This document shows positions 24,211 through 35,700 of a DNA stretch of 64,000 nt, piece by piece. The DNA is from Chrysomallon squamiferum. Lineage: Eukaryota; Mollusca; Gastropoda; Neomphalida; Peltospiridae. The notes below the pieces were generated by a model. It was not told the DNA's origin, did not search any database, and saw only the letters and a list, made by a program, of their open reading frames with translations. Each line of letters begins with the position of its first letter. The first letter of the stretch is position 1. The stretch lies in NCBI GenBank assembly GCA_012295275.1, contig CM022679.1, forward strand, positions 25,588,407 to 25,652,406, given 5' to 3'. The position numbers and the translations under genes were made by a program.

Positions 24211-25049
24211 TATATTAAATAATTCAGCATAAATAAAACTGATGAAAATTAAATCTGAAAGAAATCTTTTTTATATATAAAGAAATTAAATAGACTAACA
24301 AAAGCAAAACAGCTACTTTTACACACTAATGAAAATTCAAAATGTATTTAGAATCTGTTAAAGGTTCAAGTATGGCTGTAGTGTACATGCAATGCAGAAT
24401 CCTGAATTGTTTACAGATATAGTGTTAGTGTGTTAGAAGGTTAATTAGTTAGCAAATTATCATTCTACACCTCCCAGTCGGATATGTGTTGTAACCTCCA
24501 CCAAGACTTGATCCTTCAGCCTGTCACTTTACTTCTGAAAGCTTAATCATACTGTACCGGCAAGCCTCGTAAACAGATCTTCTGTTGATTAATCAGAGTG
24601 AGTTTGTATTTATTTATCTGCAGACAGTAATTTTCAACATCGAGGATTATAACCATTTATTAAATTAGGGTGGAGAAGTGGAAATAATTAGGTGAGGCTA
24701 GCATGACCCAGGATGTTGAAATAAATGTGATATTTTATACATGTATGTATCAAACAAAACTGTATATATCTGAACCATATGTATCAAACACAGTTTTACA
24801 ACTATTTTATATCAGTTTGTGCCAAATGTCAGCTGTTGTGCAATGGTTAGAGATTTGTAGTATCTGGGATCACATCTGAGTAATGTCAAGAAATATAACT
24901 GTTAAAATTTTAGTAAGAGAATATATATATATATATATATATACTTGTCCATATATCACACATGAACAAGCATCAAAATTCAAATCACCCAAATTCATAC
25001 CTCAAAATAAAAAATTAAAAAAAAACCCCAGTGTGTGCATAACCTGAAA
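24211..25049. other. AT-rich DNA with a SINE head-like fragment
   Basis: About 24840-24890 reads GTGCAATGGTTAGAGATTTG, then GGGATCACATC, resembling the A and B boxes of the SINE heads; no body follows. An (AT)n lies at about 24920-24942. A B-box-like motif on the minus strand near 24505-24525 is too short to call. Confidence 0.4.
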
Positions 25050-25315
25050 AACACAGAGCTACAAACTACAAACACACACAAACTTATTGATACATTTGAA
25101 AGTTTGCTAAAACACACACAATACACACAAACATACAAACACTACATACAACAAATGTGCATGCACACACATCAGAGACACCAAAGACACACAGACACAT
25201 GGACAATCAAACACACATAACACAGACATACCAATATACCAACACACATACAAAATCAACATTCAGACAGAGAGAAACAGACAGACACACAGACACACAG
25301 ACAGACATCATGAAA
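25050..25315. repeat. CA/ACAG-rich low-complexity tract
   Basis: Imperfect ACACA, ATACA and CAGA repeats ending in (GACA)n. It abuts the less AT-rich promoter-like region. Confidence 0.85.
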
Positions 25316-25478
25316 TACAATTACAATTTGTAACTGGAAATCTTCACATTCCACCTGTGATTGACAGGCAGAGAGAGGCCACGCCTTTTTTCACCGTTTC
25401 CTGACAAGATAACCACTATGCAGAGCAGAATCGCAAATTTCCCCCTCACTGTAAATAAAGTGGTTTGTTTCCTCTTCA
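25316..25478. other. Unique, less AT-rich DNA upstream of a promoter-like cluster
   Basis: GC is visibly higher than in the surroundings from about 25330. The segment may be upstream regulatory DNA; no gene was recognised. Confidence 0.35.
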
Positions 25479-25530
25479 ATCCAATTCCGTGACCTCACGT
25501 GACCCCACCAAAGCCTTATAAGGGCAAATT
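25479..25530 (+). promoter_or_regulatory. Candidate RNA polymerase II promoter (CCAAT, E-box, TATA)
   Basis: CCAAT at 25481-25485, TGACCTCACGTGACC with the E-box CACGTG at 25496-25501, and CTTATAAGG (TATA-like) at about 25515-25522 lie in the order and spacing of a TATA promoter. They predict a start near 25545-25555. The cluster sits in an island of higher GC. This is a sequence pattern only, and which transcript it would drive is unknown. Confidence 0.4.
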
Positions 25531-25544
25531 GTTTCCCCTGGTAG

Positions 25545-25604
25545 ACTGATATCCGATACAAAAAGCCCACTACTGCAGGTTGCTGTAGCTGACACCGTGA
25601 ACCA
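25545..25604 (+). other. Possible 5' untranslated exon downstream of the candidate promoter
   Basis: A sequence of balanced composition runs from the predicted start to ACCA|GTGAGTGAG (donor-like, GT at 25605). There is no ATG-initiated coding frame of note within it. It depends entirely on the promoter call at 25479-25530. Confidence 0.25.
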
Positions 25605-25618
25605 GTGAGTGAGCGACT

Positions 25619-25680
25619 TCGTGTGTGAGTGTGTGTGTGTGTGAGTGTGTGAGTGTATGTGTGTGTGTATATATAAATAT
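25619..25680. repeat. (TG)n-rich tract
   Basis: GTGTGTGAG and GTGTATGTG units. Frames running through it are composition artefacts. Confidence 0.85.
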
Positions 25681-26129
25681 AACGGTATGTGTTTGCCAAA
25701 CTTGTTGGAACGTTTCTGTGGAATTCTTCATAGCTCACGCATTTCTGCGTCTTTTTTTAAACATTTATCGAGACCGTGGGAAAGTCGTTTGGAAAACTTC
25801 TCGCTGCAAATGTTATGCAGGCACTATTGTGTAAAAACTTGGTTAATTTACGACTGCTGCAGCCAAAACTTGATGCAGTTTTTTTTTAAGAAAAAAGAAT
25901 AATAATAATAATAATGTTTGCCAAGCTAAGGTTGGCAACTGTTACAAAGTGCAGATAATATCAAAATTTCACAAATTGATGAGAAATTCGCTAATTACAC
26001 AGTCTGCTACTCAAAAATTCATTTCTTGTTTATGTTGGATAGCACACTCTTAATTATATTGTTAAGCAAAGCAGATAAAATATTTTGCATTTTCTAATAT
26101 TGAAAAGTGATACAGTGCTAATTAATTAT
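25681..26129. other. Unique DNA, first part of balanced composition
   Basis: About 25685-25870 has mixed composition and two open + strand frames with no recognisable domain; it could be part of a leader exon or first intron. An (AAT)n lies at about 25899-25914. Confidence 0.35.
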
Positions 26130-26425
26130 AATAATTTTTGTAGTTGGTGGTGTTGTTAATTATTAGTGCTGTTGATGGTGGTTGTGTTGTGGTTGTTGAT
26201 GTTATTGTTGTTAATTATTGCTGCTGTTGATGGTAGTGTTGTGTTTTTTGATGGTGCTGTTGATGGTAGTGTTGGTGTTATTGTTAATTATTATTGCTGT
26301 TGATGGTAGTGTTGTGTTTTTTGATGTTGCTGTTGATGGTAGTGTTGGTGTTATTGTTGTTAATTATTATTGCTGTTGATGGTGGTAGTGTTGTGGCTGC
26401 TGGTGTTTTTGTTAGTAATTATTAT
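26130..26425. repeat. GTT/GAT-rich tandem repeat, ~60-75-bp unit
   Basis: GCTGTTGATGGTAGTGTTG and GTTATTGTTGTTAATTATT segments recur four or five times. The nested structure is a trinucleotide-like core in a longer unit. Confidence 0.88.
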
Positions 26426-26924
26426 TGTGGTTTTATTTGTAATATTGATAATGATAGTGAACAAATAAAGTTCCTAAAATATCTTATTTTTCTTGATTTG
26501 CAGAGAGTAGCAATCTTTTAATAATTCATTATCACACACACACACACACACATCACTGTACATAGACCAATAATAAAAAAAATCGAATTAAATTATTTAT
26601 ATATGTATATATAATTATGTGAGTACTTTTATATATCATATTTCTCATTATTGATCTATCCATTACATGTTATATATATTGACTGATAGAATAACAATAA
26701 TAACCGTCACTTTTTATAACATTCATGTAGCATTACAAATTATACAATATAAAGTTACATAAAAAAAAACAATGCTTTATCTGTTATTCTTACAAGTGTG
26801 ATGTTTTTACATGTTCGTGACACAAGAAAATCTGACAGTAAACATGTCAATAAAAACAAAAATGTGTTTCATCTGAAGAACTGATTAACCCATCATCAGT
26901 CAGTTTTGTGTATCATTTTCCCAT

Positions 26925-26930
<6 letters not shown>
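26426..26930. other. AT-rich DNA with a short (CA)n
   Basis: A CA run lies at about 26534-26552; the remainder is unrecognised. Confidence 0.45.
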
Positions 26931-26994
<64 letters not shown>

Positions 26995-27012
26995 TTTTGT
27001 GTCTGTGTGTGT
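26931..27012. repeat. (CT)n(GT)n compound microsatellite
   Basis: About twenty-six CT units run into GTGTGTGT and TTTGTGTCTGTG. Here CT is joined to GT rather than to AT as elsewhere in the window. Confidence 0.95.
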
Positions 27013-27125
27013 ATCTGTCTGTTTCTTTTTTCTTTCCTTGTTTCACTGCATGTCATCTTAGATGATAGTATGTAACAGTTTTAGTTTTAGAAATGCTGAA
27101 AACAAAATTTCTGGAACTGCAAACA

Positions 27126-27226
27126 AACACATACACACACACACACACACTGATATAAAGATGAATGTATACATACAAATACACAGAGAAACACATACAT
27201 ATATACATATATATACTTATATATAT

Positions 27227-27261
<35 letters not shown>

Positions 27262-27305
27262 CATACACACAGATATCTATCTATATATATATATATATAT
27301 AAAAT
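27126..27305. repeat. CA / TACA / (TA)n tract
   Basis: (CA)n at about 27130-27150 is followed by ATACATA units and two (AT)n runs. Frames on both strands are Ile/Tyr/His runs and not genes. Confidence 0.9.
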
Positions 27306-27380
27306 TAGACACAGATGTCTCTCAAACTCTTTTTCCTTTTAAATGCTTATCTTTACATTTCTATCTTGATATAAAAAAAA

Positions 27381-27419
27381 TCTTGTTTATATAATATATA
27401 TATATATATATAAACAAGA
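27381..27419. repeat. Palindrome with AT core
   Basis: TCTTGTTTATAT at the left and ATATAAACAAGA at the right are reverse complements around an (AT)n core. It is a second foldback, built like the one at 6071-6158 but with different arms. Confidence 0.85.
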
Positions 27420-27729
27420 CTTCTATATACCATGAAATACATTAAAATGAAAATAGCTGAAAATATGTAAATAAATGCAGTGTCCTCAGAAAGGTAAATG
27501 GTCTCTGAAAAGTAAATAAACAAAGAAAGCCATCAGTTTGTGCGAGTGTCACATTACAAAAACAAGATATAAATAGAAAAAATTATATAAAGTAGAAAGG
27601 AATTGCTTGTATCACTTACTACAAAGTGTCAAGTGTATTTTACATGCTGCGAATTCATATAATCTGAAGTTAATATTTTTATATTCATGTTTCTTGGAGT
27701 TTATTAAAACAGAAAAACTGAGGCTGGCT
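27420..27729. other. AT-rich spacer
   Basis: Nothing was recognised. Confidence 0.4.
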
Positions 27730-27792
27730 GAGAGAGAGAGAGAGAGAGAGAAAAAAAGAAAGAGTGAGAGGGAGGGAGAGAGAGAAAGAAGG
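27730..27792. repeat. (GA)n-rich purine tract
   Basis: GA repeats with A and G interruptions, purine-only on the + strand. Confidence 0.93.
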
Positions 27793-28034
27793 TTGGAAAA
27801 AAATGTGTGTAATTAACACAGACATACACACACAAGACAAGTATATATGTACATCTTAGAAGCATGATTTGTAATGTTCAGTATCTAAAAAGCTCAGCAG
27901 TGTCCATCTGTCAGTATAAGGTTAAAATAAACAGAATAATATGGTATTTATCTTTTTTTAATGTAAATTCTCTTTTATAGCTGTATATAACAAATTAGCT
28001 ACTGTCAAAATTAGTTTCCTTTGCGTAACAGCAC

Positions 28035-28335
28035 CAAGGAAAAAAAAAGTCATTAAATTTCTATCATCAGCTAATTCTAACATAAAGTCTTCAAAGGTTA
28101 AGCACCACACAGATAATAAGAAAGTAAACCTGTTTCTGCCATGAAAAAAATTACTTGTTTTTCTATCTGCAGCAAGTAATCTTTTTAATGAACCTTCCCA
28201 TAAACAGAAACATTCATACTCTAACTATGATAACTATCAAGAATGGGAAACAGCCTAATGCATGTACTAATGAGAATTTGATCCTGTGATCTGTCATGTG
28301 TCAGGATTACAGCACTAACCACAGTTTTACAGGTG
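28035..28335 (-). mobile_element. Near full-length tRNA-derived SINE
   Basis: On the minus strand the head has CTGTGGTTAGTGCTGTAATC (A-box-like) and ACAGGATCAAATTCTC (B-box-like). The body has TGTTTCCCATTCTTG, CTGTTTATGGGAAGGTTCAT, AAAAAGATTACTTGCTGCAG and TTATCTGTGTGGTGCTTAAC. This is the longest copy in the window. It carries almost every landmark used to call the others, and reads to about 28035 before merging into AT-rich DNA. Confidence 0.8.
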
Positions 28336-28648
28336 ATCCAGACAACAAGAACAGTGGAATATTTATAACCACTGATACAGGGATGAGACATATTGGTCGA
28401 GATTTTGCCTGAGGATCAATTGTTAACATGATTCATAGCCTGTATTTTTACACTTGTGTGTTTGAAATAAATCACTCATTGTTTAACCAGCTTGTGTCAT
28501 GTGATCTCAGCTTTTATTACCTTACATTTTGATTTTTGATGATACATCTGATCTCTGGCTTATTAAGGAGTGATTTTGTATTTTGAATATTCCAAGAAAT
28601 TGCATACCAATGATACAATTTTTTTATTATATGATTATTCTATTTGTA

Positions 28649-28688
<40 letters not shown>

Positions 28689-28924
28689 ATAATCAGTATA
28701 AAAGTATTTACAAGATACTGTTACATAAAAATATTTATCTTAATTAATATTATGTTGAGTTTTTGTGCTGTAATTTAATTTGAAATCTAAAAAAGAAAAA
28801 TGAAGAAAAAAATCAAAGAGAGGTTAGTGTTTGAGTTACTGATTAAGGAAGCAGTTAAATTAACTTTAAATATTAATGCTAAAATTTAACAGTTTAATTA
28901 ACACTTGTTAATTAAGTACTCACA
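28336..28924. other. AT-rich DNA
   Basis: Contains a poly(A) of about 30 at 28656-28686. No gene was recognised. Confidence 0.5.
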
Positions 28925-29390
28925 CTTTCATGAAATTAAAACATGATAAAATCAGTATTGCTTTAAAGTGTATTTAGATTCTGTAAAAATTAATTTAACA
29001 AACATGTCCTGGTAGTTGTTAAAAAAGAGTAGTTTGATATAGTGAAATTCAATATAATCAAAACAGTATTATTTAAAAATGTATATAGATTTGGTGTTAA
29101 AAAAGACTAGTTTTATCTAGTGAAATTTAACATAATCGCAGTATTACTTAAAAGTTTACTTAGATTCAGTATGAAATTAACTTAACAAACAAGTTGTGGA
29201 AGTTGTTAAAAAAGAGTAGTTTGATCTAGTGACATTTTTAAACTTTCCTTACATTTAGTACAAAAAAAAAAAGACTAGTTTGATCTAGTGAAATGAAAAC
29301 AGTATTACTCAGTCTTAGTACAGACATAATTTTAACAAACAAGTTGCAGTAGTTGTTAAAAAAAAAAAGAGTAGTTTGATCTAGTGTGTG
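28925..29390. repeat. Degenerate ~100-130-bp tandem repeat
   Basis: TTAAAAAAGAGTAGTTTGAT and ATCTAGTGAAATT variants occur about five times (near 29020, 29100, 29205, 29270 and 29360). AGTATTACTTAAAAGT and TTAACAAACAAGTTG variants lie between them. The array ends immediately before the candidate leader exon at 29400. Confidence 0.8.
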
Positions 29391-29439
29391 GAAGACGATG
29401 CCCTATAAATGTGTTGGTAGATTGCCAACATTCTGTTAA

Positions 29440-29672
29440 TGCTGCCTGCTTCCAATGGCAGCCCAATCACCTCTCAGCTCAGCTCCTCTCTCAGTCGGAT
29501 TTCAGATTGCACGCCACAATCACTAGCATGGCTTCTTATAGTTGAATCTGGTTTTACCAAAGGGAGCAAAAGAAAGAAACAAAAAAAAAACCCACAATTT
29601 TTCGGAAAAACAATAGGGTACCCATAAATTCTACCCTTTACCAAGAACTTGAAGAAAGACGTTATTTACAAG
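29440..29672 (+). other. Candidate first (untranslated) exon and promoter island
   Basis: From about 29430 the base composition becomes clearly less AT-rich than the DNA on both sides. It contains CCAAT (29463-29467, in AGCCCAATCACC) and ends in a consensus donor CAAG|GTGAGT with GT at 29673. No ATG-initiated frame of interest crosses the donor. It could be the leader exon of the gene whose coding exon starts at 60533, which would imply a 31-kb intron; this is inference. The exact 5' end is unknown. Confidence 0.35.
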
Positions 29673-31728
29673 GTGAGTTATTTTGGTGCGAAATTTTATC
29701 CTCGTAACTTTATAGATGGTTTGAGTTTTTAAAAGTCATGGAAGAAACTTTCAGGAATTTTTTTGATTTTTTTTTTTTTTTTTTTTTTTTCTTGTTTTAA
29801 GAATGTAGATGGGGAGTTTATTGGTTAAAACATTTTTTTTTAATTATTGTTATCAGTTTTTTAAATTATGTTCTTTAGAAATATTTCATGATGTGTGTGT
29901 TTGTGTTAGAGTTAATAAGTGGAGGATTTGCAGATAAAAGATAATAAGTTTATCAGGTAAAAATTCCAGTGGAAAATCAGACGTGTGGCATGTTGTTGTT
30001 TACTGTATGTAAATATATATTTATCAAACTGTCTTTGAACACATACAAGCAAGACCTAAGCAGATATAAACCTGACATCTGCTAGGTAACCAAGAATTAA
30101 TTGGTAGAAAAATATTTATAATTATGAAAATGATTTGACACCAAATATGTTTTTTTTTTTTTTTTTTTTTTTTTTTGGATTTACATCATCATTCTTTTTT
30201 TCTTGAATTTATAAATACTTCTAAATACATTAATGTGGAAATATTTAATTTTTAACTTTGGTTTTTATTAATATAAAATAAAATAAATTTTTGGCATACC
30301 TATGGAAAGTTGGATACCTGTATTATTTAGAACATTTTCATTTATTTGAAATAAACAAATAAATAAATAAATAACATAACATAACATAATGATTTTAAGA
30401 ATCCAAAAATATTTTATGGCTGGCTAATAAATATTTGTTATCAAATTACACAGATAAATATTTCTATTTTTGGGTGTTTATTTTAGAAAATGTTTTTCCA
30501 ATCTTTATAATAAATCATTTGATATAGCTGAATATTTTTTATGTCATAAGTGAAATATTTATGAGATTTATGAAAATATCTTTATTAAATGGCAATAAAT
30601 ATGGGTTTTTGTTCTTTTTAAAAATGTACTTTAATCAGTTACAGAGAGTTAAAAAAAAAAAAAAAAAAAATTGTACCTGCCAAAAATTTATCTGTTTATT
30701 TATTTGTTATTATTTTTTATTATTATTTATTTTTAATTTAAAAAAGATAATTCTGTTTTGATGCATAGTTTCTTTTATTACTTTTTTCTTTTTTCTTCTT
30801 TTTCTTCTTATTATCATTATCATATATAATCATCATCATCTCATTATTATTATTTGTTTTAGCATGATCAGTGTAATTATAAAATGATAAATGAAATAAA
30901 TCCAACTGACGAATGCATATTTTTTCTTGATAAACTTAAAACATACATTTTTACACACAATATTCATATTTTCACAATACACACATTTGTATGTATTCTT
31001 TTAGTTAACATTCCTAAATAATAAAAAACGTGACAGATGAGCTGAAAAATCTACTTTTGAGCACACTGCATTTATTTCATACTCTTTACTGAGAAATCTA
31101 AAACTATTAATTTCATATAATCAAACATCATTTTAAATAATTAAAATTTAAACAATTCATTTTCTGAATCATTTTCTTCAGGAAAATGTTAATGACATTT
31201 TTGTTTACATTAATTCTTATAAACAGACTGAAATTTTACACAAATATTTTCAAATATCTGTACAGCTAATATATATTAAATTAATATATAAGGCTAATAC
31301 TTATGGTAATTTATAAAAATAATATAATTATATAATTGAAAATGCTTGCTGTATTTAGCTAATAAGAATGAGAATGCTTAAATGATTCTAGTAAACAGAC
31401 AGGAATTTGTCTCTGCTGAACGTATCATCAACATGCCTCTGGTTTGCATCTTTAGAAAAGTTTGAGTCCATCATCATAGGTGGTCAAGGTCACTGGATAT
31501 GTTTAGATAATAAATCTTGGCAAATGTCTTTAGTGGTGGTAGTTTTTGCTAAAAATAGATGTGTTGGTTTCTGTGAAATAGCTGTTTGGCACCAGAACAA
31601 ATGGTTCAGTTCTTCATCAAACAAACTTTGAACTTTTTCTTTTCTCTGTTTAAAGAAATAAATAACAATAACAAAATTGTGAACTTGTTGTTAAGATGGT
31701 GGTGATTATTATAATCATTTCTGTTACT

Positions 31729-31759
<31 letters not shown>

Positions 31760-33710
31760 CTGATGATAAATGATAAATGATGTTAACAGCAGTTATTAAT
31801 ATTAATTGTTGTTGTCAATTTTCTTACAATTATTAATGTTATTATTATTGTTTATTTATTTACTTACTAATTTTCTTCTGTCTTTCTTTTTTTATATAAT
31901 TGCTTATTTATTTACTTAGTTAGTTACTTACATATTTATTTATTTATCTAGGAGTTGATATTAAGTTTCCTTATTGAATATTCAGAAGTTAATTTATTTA
32001 CTTTACCAATGTTATATACACGATAATCTACATTTTTAAAAATAAACTTTTCTCTCTGTCTTTTTGTCTGTCTGTATGTTCATTTCTTACTTTGACTTCA
32101 TTTTTTCTCTCTATTTCTATTTGTCTTTCACTCTGACATTTCTCTCTCTGCCTGCTCCTCCATTTGCATCTTTCAATCATTAATTTATTATTTATTTTCA
32201 TTATCATTGTTTTTAAATGACAATAACAGTGAATTTACAATTATGAATTTTTTATTCTTAAAGATTCTCTTTTTTAAAATATATCTTTTATCAGTTTCAT
32301 GCTTCAAGTTAAAAATAACATTCTCAAGCATAATGTCAGTATAACTCTTAATAAGCTAAGTAACAAAAACAAACAAAAATAACAAGTTTTTATTAGTATT
32401 ATCAGTCTCATCCTTATCAAGATCATTAACTGTCTTTCTTAAAATGGCTGCCTTCCATGTGATTGTACAAGCTTGTTATGTTATTTTAACAGCTTATTAT
32501 TACTATTAGTAGTGTCTGATGTCTAAATATTCTAACAGCATAAGTAAATTCAACAAAAAATAAATAAATTAATAAATAAAATAAAATAAAAATAAAATAA
32601 AAATACAACATAAGTAAATTCAAAAAAAAAAAAAAGAAAGAATAAAATAAAAAATAAAATAAAATAAAATAAAATAAAATAAAAAATAGTATTATCATTT
32701 TTTTAAAATACAGGAAAATGGCAGCCCACATACACTTTTATGGGTTTGTTGTGTTATTGCAGTGCTTCACTGTCAACAGTGTTTGGCATCCAAATATTAT
32801 AAGTAACAACATTAAACATATAAACAATAAAAGATTTTTGTTAGATGTATCATATCTAAAAGAGATGTATATGTAGCTGTGTGTCTGTGTGTTTATGTAA
32901 TTATTGGCAGCCAAACAATTTTTCATGTTTATTTATAGTATTAAAATACTTTATTATTAACAATGGTTGGTGTGCAGTTACAAAAACAACCATTCACATG
33001 TTCATATGTGTATTTAGTAACATATATACAAGCCTGTGTTAATCAAGGGACTGTTTGTCATACACTCACTGTTATTCTGGCAAACATAATGATCTCAACT
33101 GGGGGAGTATTCCTGATGGTTCAGACATGTAACAAAGCTTGCAGAAAAACAGCATAAAAAAAAAAAAAAAAAAAAAAAATAGGAACCTCACTGATAACCA
33201 GTCTTTTCTCAGTAGATAACACTCTTTCAGATGATCCTGATTTTTGTCAAAGCATAACAAACAGAGATTATGGAGAACAGAAGTACTGCATGGATGGGTG
33301 CAAGGTTTTACTTAAGCGAGCCTTTGATTCACAACATGGCATAATAAACACACAGGTTGATTAAATGACTGGTAAAGGTGAATGAGTAATTTCGAGGAGC
33401 CAGGGTTTTGCACTCTGTCTCTGCATGTTTGCAGTTCTTTCTGTCTTTCTGAATAATGATGGGTGTGTGTGCTTCCAGTATAAATTAAATTACAGGTACC
33501 TGTAGGTCTGTATTCAGCAAGTATGGGTTATAATTTTGGTGAATTGCAGTTGAGAAAGAATATATTTTTTATTTATTTTCCACCTCAGTGTGTGTTTTTG
33601 AAATCCGAAAATTTCTCATGATGTGTTGTCTGTGTGGATAGATGAATTAATGTTCTGTTAGAATGATTCAATGGTTATTGGTAATCTTGATTATAATTCA
33701 AACCAATGAT
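29673..33710. other. Intron-like or intergenic AT-rich DNA
   Basis: Contains poly(T) at 29770-29790 and 30151-30176, poly(A) at 30652-30670 and 33157-33179, an (ATAAA)n block at 32575-32690 and GAT repeats near 31740. Segments at 31400-31640 and 32960-33400 are less AT-rich but contain no recognisable exon. The poly(A) at 33157 follows a unique less AT-rich stretch and could be the tail of an old retrocopy that I cannot name. Confidence 0.45.
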
Positions 33711-33714
33711 GAAA

Positions 33715-34165
33715 TACAAGTGTGTGTCTCACATTCTTTGACAGAAGATATTAATATAACTGTCTTACATATAACAGTAGTGAATTCTCTAATATAGGAC
33801 ATTAATATACGTATATGTCTCAAATCTGTAACATAGAACATTACTATAACTGGCTGCCTCACATTGGCTAAAACAGGACTTTTAGGTAATAGTCTCACAC
33901 ATAGCAGTATGGAATTCCCTATCATAGGACATTAATACAGCTGCCTTTCTAACATTCTCTAACACAAGACATTAAAATAACTGTCATATATACATAACAG
34001 CACAGGATTCTGGAAGACAAGACATTTATAACTCTGTCACCCATACTCTAATATAGGTCATTAATGTAATTGTCTGTTTCACATTCCCAAACATAGGACA
34101 TTAGACATTAATAAAACTTTCTCACTGTTAAGGAATCTTTAATACAGGACATTAATACAACATCA
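33715..34165. repeat. Degenerate ~55-65-bp tandem repeat
   Basis: CTAATATAGGACATTAATAT and its variants (GAACATTAC, AAGACATTA, GGTCATTAA) recur about eight times. They alternate with TAACTGTCTCACAT-like and ATAACAGTA.TGGAATTC-like pieces. It is strongly diverged. Confidence 0.75.
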
Positions 34166-34341
34166 ATAGGAACAGAAAACAGGTTTTCCTCTATGACGTT
34201 TCTTTTAACTGATAAATATTGGTGGCTTCTCATTATTACAAACCAAGACAGGGTTTGTTTTTAAATTTCTTTCCCTGGCCTTTAACCTACTTCATCGACA
34301 TCATCATCATCGTTGTTGTTGTTGCTGTTAACTTGAACACC

Positions 34342-34599
34342 ATGGCTGCTAACACAGAGTGTGGTAAACACTTCCAGAAAGTCTCAGAATCCTTTTGCTA
34401 CTTCCTGCCAGCTGCTGGGATTCCTGGGCAAGTTTGTGAAAGAGGAACCAGGACAAGATATCTCAAGTACGGCCTGTCTTACAATGGCAGTCGTGGACCA
34501 CTGGCAATTAACACGGCTGATTTACTGATGACAGGATCCAGGCTTGGTGGCACTCAGACTTCGGTTATGTCACTAGCTGTTGGGATTGACAGGTTCTGA
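34342..34599 (+). CDS. Short open frame with good start context, doubtful gene
   Basis: An 85-codon frame starts at ATG 34342 in a near-ideal vertebrate-type context (AACACCATGGCT). Its codon use and composition are less AT-biased than almost anything nearby except the exon at 60559. The product starts MAANTECGKHF and shows no signal peptide, membrane segment or domain that I recognise; it has four Cys. Its 3' end lies in a duplicated sequence (34563-34690), and no splice sites frame it. It may be chance, or a fragment of a decayed element. Confidence 0.2.
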   Translation: MAANTECGKHFQKVSESFCYFLPAAGIPGQVCERGTRTRYLKYGLSYNGSRGPLAINTADLLMTGSRLGGTQTSVMSLAVGIDRF

Positions 34600-34690
34600 G
34601 TTCATGGCTTCATAACTGGCTGTGTCACTGGTTGTTCTGATTGGCAGGTTCTGGGTTCACGGCTTCATATTGGCTGTGTCATGTTGGACT
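34563..34690. repeat. ~58-bp tandem duplication
   Basis: GTTGGGATTGACAGGTTCTG and GTTCTGATTGGCAGGTTCTG, each followed by a GTTCANGGCTTCATA and TGGCTGTGTCA segment, form two adjacent copies. Confidence 0.85.
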
Positions 34691-35509
34691 GAATTACACA
34701 AGTTAAGCTCTAACCTGGGTTAATTCATTTAAACTTGTTGAGCTTGTCAGAGTAGAGATTGCAGATTCAAATCCTCAACTTACTGTGTGTTTAGAAATTC
34801 ATCTCTACAGAGAATATTAATGAAATTAATACAAAAGTAAAAAATGACTAAATAATTTAACTGTTTAACTTGGCAGTGTACAGTTTACTAACATAAATTT
34901 TAGTATTGAACTTAACTATACTACTATTATTTAACGTCATGGAAATTGAAGTTAAAGGCTTTAATAACCTTTTATGGAAACATACTTATAACATACTTGT
35001 ATACCCATATGTGTAGCTCATTTATAGAATATTTTACTGAGGAATAAAGGGTTATAAGATCAATACTTCTTGGAAAAATGTTTTGAGGCCATTCTATTCA
35101 GTTATGGCAAAAGGAATCAAGACATTTAAAAATTTAAACAAAAGAAGTTAAATGTTAATGCATAATGTTTGTTATAGTTTCTTATTTCTTGTCCTTTTTC
35201 ATTATTGCTCTGTACTTTAAAGCAGACCATAAAGCATACTAACACTAAATTGTCAAACATATCATAAGGCACACTGATCTAAAACTGCTGCATGAAAAAT
35301 ATGACATGACATATCTAATCTATGGGAAAATAGATACAAAATTCCTCTTATTGGTAACTGATAAAACTAGTATAAGTCATGAATAAGGAATCTTACAATC
35401 CCTATAGTACTGATATAACCAAAAGTTCTACAAGCTGGTTTCATCTCTAATGCATTACCACAAATTAGATGTTCATAGAAAATCTGCTGAGATGAGTCAT
35501 TAATAAATA
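34691..35509. other. AT-rich DNA with a possible SINE head
   Basis: About 34735-34785 reads TTGTCAGAGTAGAGATTGCA followed by GATTCAAATCC, the latter a perfect B-box-like core. No body follows. The rest is unrecognised. Confidence 0.35.
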
Positions 35510-35700
35510 ACTTTCCATTAAAGACATTCTGGTTAAAACCTGTTATAAGTACTTTGCTGTATATGGGAAGGTGCAAACTAATGATTCTTTATTGCTCATG
35601 AAAAAAAAATAAAACTGTAGCCTTTTGCAGAGTTTACTCTCTCATTATCTGTGCAATGTTTTTAACCAAATGGCCCTGGATTAAAAATATATTTAACATG
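35510..35700 (+). mobile_element. SINE body, head truncated
   Basis: AAGTACTTTGCTGTATATGG, GGAAGGTGCAAACTAATGAT, TTCTTTATTGCTCATGAA and CTCTCATTATCTGTGCAATG follow in the order of the full copy at 28035. The head and B box are not recognisable. Confidence 0.6.

Noticed and set aside
31407-31631. 74-codon + strand frame
   Set aside because: No recognisable domain, splice sites or composition shift; consistent with chance.
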